From Solobacterium sp. (GTDB lineage: Bacteria > Bacillota_I > Bacilli_A > Erysipelotrichales > Erysipelotrichaceae): a stretch of DNA of 7,029 nt. Location of the stretch: positions 1-7,029 of the forward strand of contig JAFOLE010000228.1 of the NCBI GenBank assembly GCA_017419465.1, read 5' to 3'. The translations under genes and the position numbers were made by a program. The notes under the pieces are model-generated. The model was not told the origin of the DNA. It saw nothing but the letters and a program-made list of their open reading frames with translations, and did not search any database. Positions within the stretch are counted from its first letter, which is position 1. Each line of letters starts with the position of its first letter. Positions 1-5,562 of the stretch are shown here, one piece after another.

Positions 1-774
1 AACCGAGAAGCCGCAGATCCGGCATGCATAGTTGCTGGAGAAGAGCTCTTCCTGATCGCCTTCCAGTACGATCGCCATGCCCTGCGCAAGATTCAGCGCG
101 GTTTCGAGCGAATCATGAATACGTCCGCGCGCTTCCGGCTTCTTGATGATGCGGTCCACGACGACATCGATATTGTGACGCTTGTTCTTTTCAAGCTCGA
201 TGTCGTCTTCCAGCATCTTCACTTCGCCATCGACCCGCACACGTACATAGCCGTCCTTCATCAGTTTGGAAAACTGATCCTTGAACGTTCCCTTTTTATT
301 GCGGATGATCGGCGCCATAACCGTAAGGCGGGTGCCGTCGTCCAGGCTCATCACCTGATTCACCATCTCGCTGATATCCTGTCCGGTAATCGGAATGTTG
401 TGGTTCGGGCAGTACGGAACACCGCAGCGTGCATACAGAAGACGCAGATAGTCATAGATCTCCGTGACGGTTCCGACCGTCGAACGGGGATTGTTGGAGG
501 TTGTTTTCTGGTCAATGGAGATCGCCGGGGAAAGGCCTTCGATCAGTTCCACATCCGGCTTGTCCACGCCGCCGAGAAACATGCGGGCATATGCGCTGAG
601 CGATTCCACGTAACGGCGCTGTCCTTCCGCATAGATCGTGTCAAAGGCAAGACTGGTCTTGCCGGATCCGGAAAGGCCGGTCATGACGACCATCTTATTG
701 CGGGGAATCTCGAGGTTTATGTTTTTCAGATTGTTTTCGCGGGCTCCGCGAATAATAAGCTTATCCAGTTCCAT
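1..774 (-). CDS. uvrA: UvrA, excinuclease ABC subunit A (N-terminal 258 residues, cut by window edge)
   Basis: This is the DNA-damage recognition ATPase of nucleotide excision repair, which loads UvrB at lesions in the cytoplasm. The start MELDKLIIRGARENNLKNI is typical of the family. The first Walker A appears as GLSGSGKTSLAFDT near residues 33-46, followed by the family stretch EGQRRYVESLSAYARMFL and the segment SIDQKTTSNNPRSTVGT. The visible part ends at C251-x-x-C254, the first half of zinc module 1, so roughly the last 680 residues expected for the family lie left of the window. The ATG is six bases after the mutS stop, and a GGAAAGG ribosome site (786-792) sits inside the last mutS codons. 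That favours co-transcription and coupled translation with mutS. A small local difference is LGGVDKPDVE where many UvrA proteins have LGQMEKPDVD. Identification is secure; completeness cannot be judged. Confidence 0.97.
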   Translation of the reverse strand, partial: MELDKLIIRGARENNLKNINLEIPRNKMVVMTGLSGSGKTSLAFDTIYAEGQRRYVESLSAYARMFLGGVDKPDVELIEGLSPAISIDQKTTSNNPRSTVGTVTEIYDYLRLLYARCGVPYCPNHNIPITGQDISEMVNQVMSLDDGTRLTVMAPIIRNKKGTFKDQFSKLMKDGYVRVRVDGEVKMLEDDIELEKNKRHNIDVVVDRIIKKPEARGRIHDSLETALNLAQGMAIVLEGDQEELFSSNYACRICGFSV

Positions 775-780
775 CGTTTT

Positions 781-3315
781 CTATTCCTTTCCGCGGCGCG
801 CCTCCTCCGCAAGATCCGCCAGCATCGTCCAGGCTTCACGCGGAGAAAGATCATCCGGGTTCACCGCATTCAGCTGTTCGAGGATCGCTTTTGCCTTTGG
901 ATCCTCGCGTTCCATTTCGACCAGCTGATAACTCTGCTGGACGACACGCTTTTTGGACTCCAGTTCCTTCTGCAGTCCCTTTGCACGCTCAATCACCGCT
1001 TCCGGAAGTCCGGCAAGCCGTGCGACATTGACACCGTAGGAGCGGTCTGCCCTTCCGTCTTTCACCTTGTACAGGAAGGTCACCTTTTCCGCATCCTCTT
1101 TCACCACGACGTGCACATTGCGCACGACCCCGATGGAATCCGTCAGGGATGTCAGTTCATGATAGTGCGTGCTGAAGAGCGTCTTGGCATGAACGCATGC
1201 GGCGATGTATTCGATCATCGCCTGCGCCAGAGCCATACCGTCATAGGTGGACGTGCCGCGTCCGATCTCATCAAACAGAATCAGAGAGGATGCGGTCGCA
1301 TTCTGCAGGGCATGGTTTGCCTCGGACATCTCCACCATGAAGGTGGACTGTCCTGCAAGAATGTCATCGCTTGCGCCGATCCGGGTAAAGATCTTGTCAA
1401 AGACAGGCATGCGCACCGCCTTTGCGGGCACGTAGCATCCCATCTGGGCCAGGATCACGATCAGTGCGGTCTGCCGCATGTAGGTGGATTTACCGCCCAT
1501 ATTCGGACCGGTTATAAGCAGGATGGATTCCTGCTTGTTCATGTTCAGACTGTTGGCGATATAGCGGCTGTTCTTCATCCGTTCCGCAAGGATCGGATGC
1601 TTTCCCTGTTCGATGATGAATTCATCATCCGTAAACTCCGGCCGCACATAGCCATAGGAGGAACTGACCTCCGCAAGCGCCGCATAGCAGTCCAGTTCCG
1701 CCAGCGCAACCGAAAGGCGCTGAAGCCTGGAAAGCTGACCGCGGATCTCGGAAAGCAGTTTTGCGAAGAGCTGCTTTTCAATGCGGATTGCATTTTCCTC
1801 CGCATGCAGGATCTGGTCTTCCTTCTCTTTCAGTTCCGGAGAAATAAAACGTTCATTGTTCACAAGGGTCTGCCGGCGCACATAGCCCCACTCTTCTTTC
1901 ACCTGTGCCGCCGCAGCCTTGGAGATATCAATATAGTAACCGAATACCTTGTTGTATCCGATGCGCAGATTCTTGATTCCGGTGCGCTCGCGTTCCTTTG
2001 CCTCAAGGTCGAGGATAAACTGCCGTCCGTTGCGCTGAATACTGCGCGCCTGATCAAGCGCCTCATCATAGCCGTCACGGAACGCTCCGCCATCCGACAG
2101 GGATGCCGGGGGATTATCCACAAAGGCGCCGTCCAGCAGCTCCCGCAGGGAGCTCATCGGATCCAGCGAGCGGTATTCCGCAAAGGCCTCATGTTTCAGG
2201 CTGTTCAGAATCTCCGGCACTTCATTCAGTGTCTTCGACAGTCTGAGCAGGTCCTGCGCATTGGCGCTGTTCATGGCGCAGCGGCCGATCAGTCTCTGCA
2301 GGTCATAGATCCCGCCGAGATGTTCCCGCAGGGACTTGCGGGTCATGAAGTCTGCCCGCAGCGCTTCGAGCTTGTCGTAGCGGGCAAGGATTTCTTCCTT
2401 CCGCACCAGCGGTTTTTCAATCCACTTTCTCAGAAGACGCGATCCCATCGCGCTCTTGCATTCATCCAGAAACATCCAGAGGGATTCGCCCTTGCTTTCA
2501 CGATGCAACGGCTCCACAAGTTCCAGATTGCGGATCGTCGCAAAGTCCATATACAGCACTTCCGACTCACTCTCGATCCGGACCACGGACAGATGATCGA
2601 GGGCATGTTTCTGGGTTGCCTCAAGATAATTCAGCATCCGTCCGCAGGAAGCACGCTGATAATCTTTCCGCAGCGCTTCACATAAGGGCGAATAGCGCTC
2701 CTTGATATCCGTTTCATCACAGAAGGAAATGACGATCTGCATTTCCCGCAGCCGTTTGAGCATCGCATTGTCAAAGGAGGAGGAAACGACCGCCTCCCTG
2801 ACATTGTTTCGAAGCAGGTTCTGTACCAGGGCCGCAGTCGTATGCGGAATATCCGCAAGAATTGCCTCACCGGTGCTCAGTTCCGCCATGGAAAGCGAGA
2901 ACCCGTATCCGTAATCCTCAATGGCGCAGAGATAGACGGATGCCTTTTCATCCGTGATCTCTTCCATCACCGTTCCCGGGGTAATAATACGGATCACATC
3001 ACGCTCAACGATGCCCTTGGCCTCTTTCGGGTCTTCCATCTGTTCGACGATGGCAATCTTATAGCCGCGCATGACAAGGCGCTGCACATAGGACTGCACC
3101 GCATGGTGCGGTACGCCGCACATCGGGATGCGTTCTTCGACACCGGCGCTCTTTCCGGTCAGCACAAGATCAAGTTCCCGGCTTGCGGTTTTCGCGTCGT
3201 CAAAAAACATTTCATAAAAATCCCCGACACGATAAAACACCAGCGTGTCCGGATACTGTTCCTTGACGCTGAGATATTGCTGGATCATCGGGGAATACGT
3301 CGGTTCTGTCGCCAT
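781..3315 (-). CDS. mutS: MutS, DNA mismatch repair ATPase
   Basis: This is the mismatch sensor of post-replicative repair: a dimer that clamps DNA, binds mispairs and recruits MutL on ATP exchange. The protein is 844 residues, normal for bacterial MutS1. The N-terminal domain carries the mismatch-reading Phe-x-Glu motif in GDFYEMF (F33, E35). Connector, core and clamp regions follow. The ABC ATPase has Walker A GPNMGGKST at about 603-611, Walker B LILFDEIGRG with D682 and E683, and the His-switch FSTHYHELT shortly after. The tail ends in the C-terminal dimerisation helices (NPDDLSPREAWTMLADL). The start ATG is preceded by a weak purine-rich AGAGAAG stretch and by a TATAAT box about 30 bases upstream. 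It heads an apparent operon with uvrA. No mutL, its usual neighbour in Bacillota, is seen here. No frameshift or missing catalytic residue is visible. Confidence 0.98.
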   Translation of the reverse strand: MATEPTYSPMIQQYLSVKEQYPDTLVFYRVGDFYEMFFDDAKTASRELDLVLTGKSAGVEERIPMCGVPHHAVQSYVQRLVMRGYKIAIVEQMEDPKEAKGIVERDVIRIITPGTVMEEITDEKASVYLCAIEDYGYGFSLSMAELSTGEAILADIPHTTAALVQNLLRNNVREAVVSSSFDNAMLKRLREMQIVISFCDETDIKERYSPLCEALRKDYQRASCGRMLNYLEATQKHALDHLSVVRIESESEVLYMDFATIRNLELVEPLHRESKGESLWMFLDECKSAMGSRLLRKWIEKPLVRKEEILARYDKLEALRADFMTRKSLREHLGGIYDLQRLIGRCAMNSANAQDLLRLSKTLNEVPEILNSLKHEAFAEYRSLDPMSSLRELLDGAFVDNPPASLSDGGAFRDGYDEALDQARSIQRNGRQFILDLEAKERERTGIKNLRIGYNKVFGYYIDISKAAAAQVKEEWGYVRRQTLVNNERFISPELKEKEDQILHAEENAIRIEKQLFAKLLSEIRGQLSRLQRLSVALAELDCYAALAEVSSSYGYVRPEFTDDEFIIEQGKHPILAERMKNSRYIANSLNMNKQESILLITGPNMGGKSTYMRQTALIVILAQMGCYVPAKAVRMPVFDKIFTRIGASDDILAGQSTFMVEMSEANHALQNATASSLILFDEIGRGTSTYDGMALAQAMIEYIAACVHAKTLFSTHYHELTSLTDSIGVVRNVHVVVKEDAEKVTFLYKVKDGRADRSYGVNVARLAGLPEAVIERAKGLQKELESKKRVVQQSYQLVEMEREDPKAKAILEQLNAVNPDDLSPREAWTMLADLAEEARRGKE

Positions 3316-3342
3316 TTTCTTCTCTTTTCTGAATGCCTAGAC

Positions 3343-3351
3343 ATTATAGCA
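3343..3351 (-). promoter_or_regulatory. Extended -10 promoter element for mutS-uvrA
   Basis: Read on the minus strand this is TGCTATAAT, a perfect -10 hexamer with the TGn extension. Transcription would begin near 3336, giving a leader of about 20 bases before the mutS ATG. At 17-base spacing the -35 position (3366-3371) reads GGATAG, a poor match to TTGACA, which fits dependence on the extended -10. That -35 position falls at the inferred left boundary of the insertion element, so the element may have altered the upstream part of this promoter. Confidence 0.65.
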
Positions 3352-3374
3352 GAATACGCATTAATCTATCCTCA

Positions 3375-3436
3375 GCGCAAGAGGACACCATCCAGGTGCC
3401 GTTGGGTATTACCGCATGGGTGGTGATGAATTGCGC
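3375..3436. repeat. Left-end subterminal hairpin of the IS element
   Basis: CACCATCC (3386-3393) pairs with GGGTGGTG (3418-3425), giving eight pairs with one G-T wobble. Beyond an internal loop of five bases on each side, GCGCAA (3375-3380) pairs perfectly with TTGCGC (3431-3436). The apical part holds a smaller GGT/ACC pairing and the TACCGCATGG sequence shared with the right end. In this family TnpA recognises such imperfect hairpins and uses the bases just 5' of the foot (here AGGA) to select the cleavage site. The structure lies between mutS and the tnpA stop. Confidence 0.75.
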
Positions 3437-3457
3437 ATTTCATTTGATGAATAAATG

Positions 3458-3886
3458 TTATTCCTTTTTGCCTTGGTTTTGAATATAGCGTTCGACAATC
3501 TCCTTGTTGTTCTCACCGATGGTACATACAAAGTAAGATTTACTCCAGAACATCGGTGTATCCGACCGGTAGAATTTCTTCACTTCTTCCGGAAGATCCC
3601 GGCGTACAAAACGTGCAGTCCTCGTCTTTAAAACATTGGCCAGCGTCAGTGGACTGATCTCCGGTCCGCATTCAAACAGGATATGGATATGATCCGGTTC
3701 CCCGTTCATTTCAAGGACCCGGATGTTTTTTTCTTCCATCGTTGTCTTTATGGTGCGGTAAACGTGATCTTTGACGCTATTAGTAAGTATAGGATTACGG
3801 TACTTAGTGACAAGGACCATATGGTACTGAAGAAGAAAGCAGCTGTGCCGGTTGAGCCAGTAGCCATCCTTGGTCATCCTTCGCAT
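3458..3886 (-). CDS. tnpA: TnpA, IS200/IS605-family Y1 HUH transposase
   Basis: This single-strand DNA transposase nicks and rejoins hairpin ends through a 5'-phosphotyrosine link and acts as a dimer. The protein is 142 residues, within the usual 130-155. The HUH metal site is H66-I67-H68 in EPDHIHILF. The catalytic tyrosine is Y134 in VERYIQNQ, with Q138 four residues later as the third metal ligand, the family pattern. W114-S-K-S-YF and TIG before it are also typical. All catalytic residues are present, so it is probably active. I chose the ATG at 3886 because a strong AGGAGGG (3894-3900) sits seven bases upstream. The in-frame ATG nine codons earlier (3913) would place that Shine-Dalgarno inside the gene and has none of its own. 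It is divergent from tnpB, with 89 bases between the two start codons. Confidence 0.95.
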   Translation of the reverse strand: MRRMTKDGYWLNRHSCFLLQYHMVLVTKYRNPILTNSVKDHVYRTIKTTMEEKNIRVLEMNGEPDHIHILFECGPEISPLTLANVLKTRTARFVRRDLPEEVKKFYRSDTPMFWSKSYFVCTIGENNKEIVERYIQNQGKKE

Positions 3887-3893
3887 AAAAGAA

Positions 3894-3900
3894 CCCTCCT
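3894..3900 (-). promoter_or_regulatory. tnpA ribosome binding site
   Basis: The minus strand reads AGGAGGG, a near-perfect Shine-Dalgarno seven bases before the ATG at 3886. It decides the tnpA start and rules against the longer frame beginning at 3913. Confidence 0.8.
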
Positions 3901-3902
3901 TT

Positions 3903-3930
3903 TTGATGTACATCCATATAGGAATATGAT
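3903..3930 (+). promoter_or_regulatory. Candidate tnpB promoter in the tnpA-tnpB divergent region
   Basis: TTGATG (3903-3908) and TATGAT (3925-3930) are separated by 16 bases, resembling -35 and -10 hexamers with four and five matches. A start near 3937 would give tnpB a leader of about 39 bases. The perfect 10-base palindrome GATGTACATC (3905-3914) overlaps the proposed -35 and lies just upstream of the tnpA ribosome site. A protein bound there could affect both divergent genes, but this is speculative. On the opposite strand TTGATA (rc of 3957-3962) could serve as a -35 for tnpA, with only a weak -10. Confidence 0.4.
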
Positions 3931-3975
3931 AAAATTAAGGCAGATAAAAAGAAAGTTATCAAATAATACAGCCAT

Positions 3976-5562
3976 ATGTACGGAATCCTTCGTTTTCACG
4001 TCGGCAGGCTCGCAGATCCTGCCCTCTTTGACTACTGTATGGCCGTGACCGGAAGATCAAGAAATCTTCGGAATGCGGCCCTTTTCCGCATCCGTCAGTG
4101 GTTCACCGCATATGGAAAAGAAGAACTTCAGCCGTTACAGAAAGAAGTCATCGAAGAAGTGCGCCGGACCTGTGAAGTTACCGGAAGAAAGCTTCCAAAG
4201 AAAGTACTGAACTATTTCTTTCTTGATAAGCTGATGCGGGTGACGGAGAATCCGGATTATTTCTGCGGTGTTCCGATGCAGAGTGCGCAGGCGATCGTAA
4301 AAGAGACCGTGAATGAATTCAGAAGCTGGCTCAAAGCACTGGAAGCGTATAAGAAAGATCCGTCTTCCTTTACCGGAAGACCGAAGATGCCGGGTTATAC
4401 CAAAGCAGATCACCGGCTCATCACGATGACCAATCAGGACTGTGTCATATACAGGAGCGGCGCCTCCTGTCATCTGAAGCTTCCGCTGACGAAGGAACGT
4501 TTTAACGTGTATTTTCCGGACAATGCCGTATTGAAGGAGGTGAAGATCAGACCGGCATACGGGGAATATGAACTGATTCTGGTATATGTGACAAAAGAAA
4601 CTTTTATTCCAATCGGTGCGGATGCACGGCATATCGGAGGAATCGATCTTGGAGTAAACAACATCGCAGCTTTCGTGAGTAATGACGGGGAAGCCCCGAT
4701 ACTGTACAAGGGCGGTGCAGTCAAATCCACGAACCGGTTCTTCAACTGTAAGAAGGCAGAACTTACCGGTATCCTGATGAAAGGGCATGACCCGAAGCGT
4801 GTGAATGTGCATACGTATAAACTGCATGCACTGAGCCGGAAGCGGACAGCTTTTCTCCGTGACGAGATGCACAAGATCAGTTCGCATATCATACGGGAAT
4901 GCGTAATGAGAGAGATCGGAACTCTGGTGATCGGCGTGAACCGTCAGTGGAAGACAAAGGCAAATATGTCAAAACGGTCGAATCAGGAATTCGTATCGAT
5001 CCCGCATAGCACACTGGTCCATATGATCCGGTATAAAGCCGAGCGCATCGGGATCAGTGTGATCGAACAGGAAGAATCATACACTTCAAAGGCAAGCTTC
5101 CTGGACAATGATGCGATACCGGTATACGGAGATGAAGGGAAACATTACTTCAGTGGGAGACGTATTTCACGCGGGCTGTATCGCAGTAAAGACGGAACGA
5201 TTCTTTCTTCTGATGTGAACGGAAGCGCAAACATCCTGAGAAAGGCATATCCTGATGCCTTTGATGGGATCACAGATTATGGATTCCTTCAGAAGGTAAA
5301 AACAGTGAAGTTTCATGAACTGCACAGCAGTCATAAACCTTCACTGCATCAAAAACCAACATGTAATCCAGGAATGGATAGCGGGTGTGTGACCACCCCT
5401 GAAGTGGTGAGACATACCGTTGTCATAATGACAGCGGATCGAGAGACGCAAGTTGTCAGACCCTCAGAAGCCATCATCCATATGGGCTTATACCCATACC
5501 GCATGGATGTGGTAGTTCACGATTGGATTACCCGTTATGTGAAGAAAGGAAACGAGTTATGA
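3976..5562 (+). CDS. tnpB: TnpB, RNA-guided RuvC-like nuclease (variant active site, extended C-terminus)
   Basis: TnpB proteins are ancestors of Cas12. They use an omega RNA to cut DNA matching the element's flank and help retain the transposon. This one is 528 residues. The N-terminal half includes LFRIRQWFTAY (about 36-46) and GRPKMPGY (134-141). RuvC-I is GGIDLGVNN with D224, and RuvC-III is SSDVNGSANILRK with D413. At the RuvC-II position the sequence is TLVIGVNRQWK (316-326), with no glutamate. Instead QEESYTSKASFLD (365-377) offers E366/E367. The usual CxxC zinc-finger pairs before RuvC-III are absent. This matches the known VIGxNxxWK branch of TnpB with a rearranged active site. The start at 3976 is forced, because a TAA lies four codons upstream and no other start codon intervenes; its ribosome site is weak. 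After residue ~450 the frame runs through the presumed omega RNA and right end. Residues 516-528 appear to come from flanking DNA, and the stop overlaps the next gene by ATGA. Confidence 0.92.
   Translation: MYGILRFHVGRLADPALFDYCMAVTGRSRNLRNAALFRIRQWFTAYGKEELQPLQKEVIEEVRRTCEVTGRKLPKKVLNYFFLDKLMRVTENPDYFCGVPMQSAQAIVKETVNEFRSWLKALEAYKKDPSSFTGRPKMPGYTKADHRLITMTNQDCVIYRSGASCHLKLPLTKERFNVYFPDNAVLKEVKIRPAYGEYELILVYVTKETFIPIGADARHIGGIDLGVNNIAAFVSNDGEAPILYKGGAVKSTNRFFNCKKAELTGILMKGHDPKRVNVHTYKLHALSRKRTAFLRDEMHKISSHIIRECVMREIGTLVIGVNRQWKTKANMSKRSNQEFVSIPHSTLVHMIRYKAERIGISVIEQEESYTSKASFLDNDAIPVYGDEGKHYFSGRRISRGLYRSKDGTILSSDVNGSANILRKAYPDAFDGITDYGFLQKVKTVKFHELHSSHKPSLHQKPTCNPGMDSGCVTTPEVVRHTVVIMTADRETQVVRPSEAIIHMGLYPYRMDVVVHDWITRYVKKGNEL
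5330..5536 (+). ncRNA. Probable omega RNA (reRNA) of TnpB with flank-derived guide
   Basis: In IS200/IS605 elements the scaffold RNA comes from the tnpB 3' end through the right end, and the guide is the first bases outside the element. Here this region holds a small hairpin, ACCAC (5392-5396) and GTGGT (5404-5408) around a seven-base loop, followed by the right-end hairpin. With the boundary at 5520, the guide would begin GATTGGATTACCCG at 5521. The 5' end is arbitrary, since I cannot see a processing site. The location follows family knowledge, not a recognised covariance model. Confidence 0.45.
5471..5512. repeat. Right-end subterminal hairpin of the IS element
   Basis: CCATCATCCAT (5471-5481) pairs with ATGGATGTGG (5503-5512), giving ten pairs with one bulged T (5474). 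Inside it ATGGG (5482-5486) pairs with CCCAT (5493-5497) over a six-base loop, leaving ACCGC unpaired. This is a classic imperfect TnpA-recognition hairpin. GAAG (5467-5470) lies directly 5' of the foot and TCAC (5517-5520) four bases 3' of it, the expected arrangement of guide and cleavage sequence. Confidence 0.78.
5545..5550 (+). promoter_or_regulatory. Ribosome binding site for the DUF4230 gene
   Basis: AAAGGA lies eight bases before the ATG at 5559 and decides that start over the in-frame TTG at 5523. It lies outside the inferred element boundary, so it belongs to the original locus. Confidence 0.65.

Larger units (their letters stand above)
3370..5520. mobile_element. IS200/IS605-family insertion sequence with divergent tnpA and tnpB
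   Basis: The element is about 2.15 kb. It contains a Y1/HUH transposase on the minus strand and a TnpB nuclease on the plus strand, with a subterminal imperfect hairpin at each end and no terminal inverted repeats or target duplication. All of this is characteristic of IS200/IS605 elements, which move as single strands by peel-and-paste. Both end hairpins share the 10-mer TACCGCATGG (3410-3419 and 5497-5506) and a CCTCAG just outside. The right boundary at 5520 follows from a TCAC (5517-5520) that pairs with GAAG at the hairpin foot according to the IS608 guide/cleavage rule. The left boundary after CTAT (3366-3369), pairing with AGGA (3382-3385), is less certain. Gene content and hairpins are seen directly; exact ends are inferred. 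The element lies between mutS and the DUF4230 gene. Confidence 0.88.

Noticed and set aside
115..2685. An 856-codon open frame on the plus strand opposite uvrA and mutS
   Set aside because: It lies antisense across two clear genes in the opposite direction, spans their junction, and its translation shows no recognisable domain. It is a codon-bias shadow.
3887..3913. A longer TnpA starting at 3913
   Set aside because: It has no ribosome site of its own, whereas AGGAGGG sits seven bases before the ATG at 3886.
4135..4887. A 250-codon minus-strand frame inside tnpB
   Set aside because: It is antisense to the conserved TnpB core, has no family resemblance, and tnpB explains the sequence fully.
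3370..5520. CRISPR array or Cas12 locus suggested by a RuvC nuclease
   Set aside because: There are no regularly spaced repeats and no adaptation genes. TnpA and the end hairpins identify a transposon TnpB.
5523..5558. A longer DUF4230 protein beginning at the TTG at 5523
   Set aside because: The ATG at 5559 has a proper ribosome site eight bases upstream, and the 12 extra residues look like untranslated leader.
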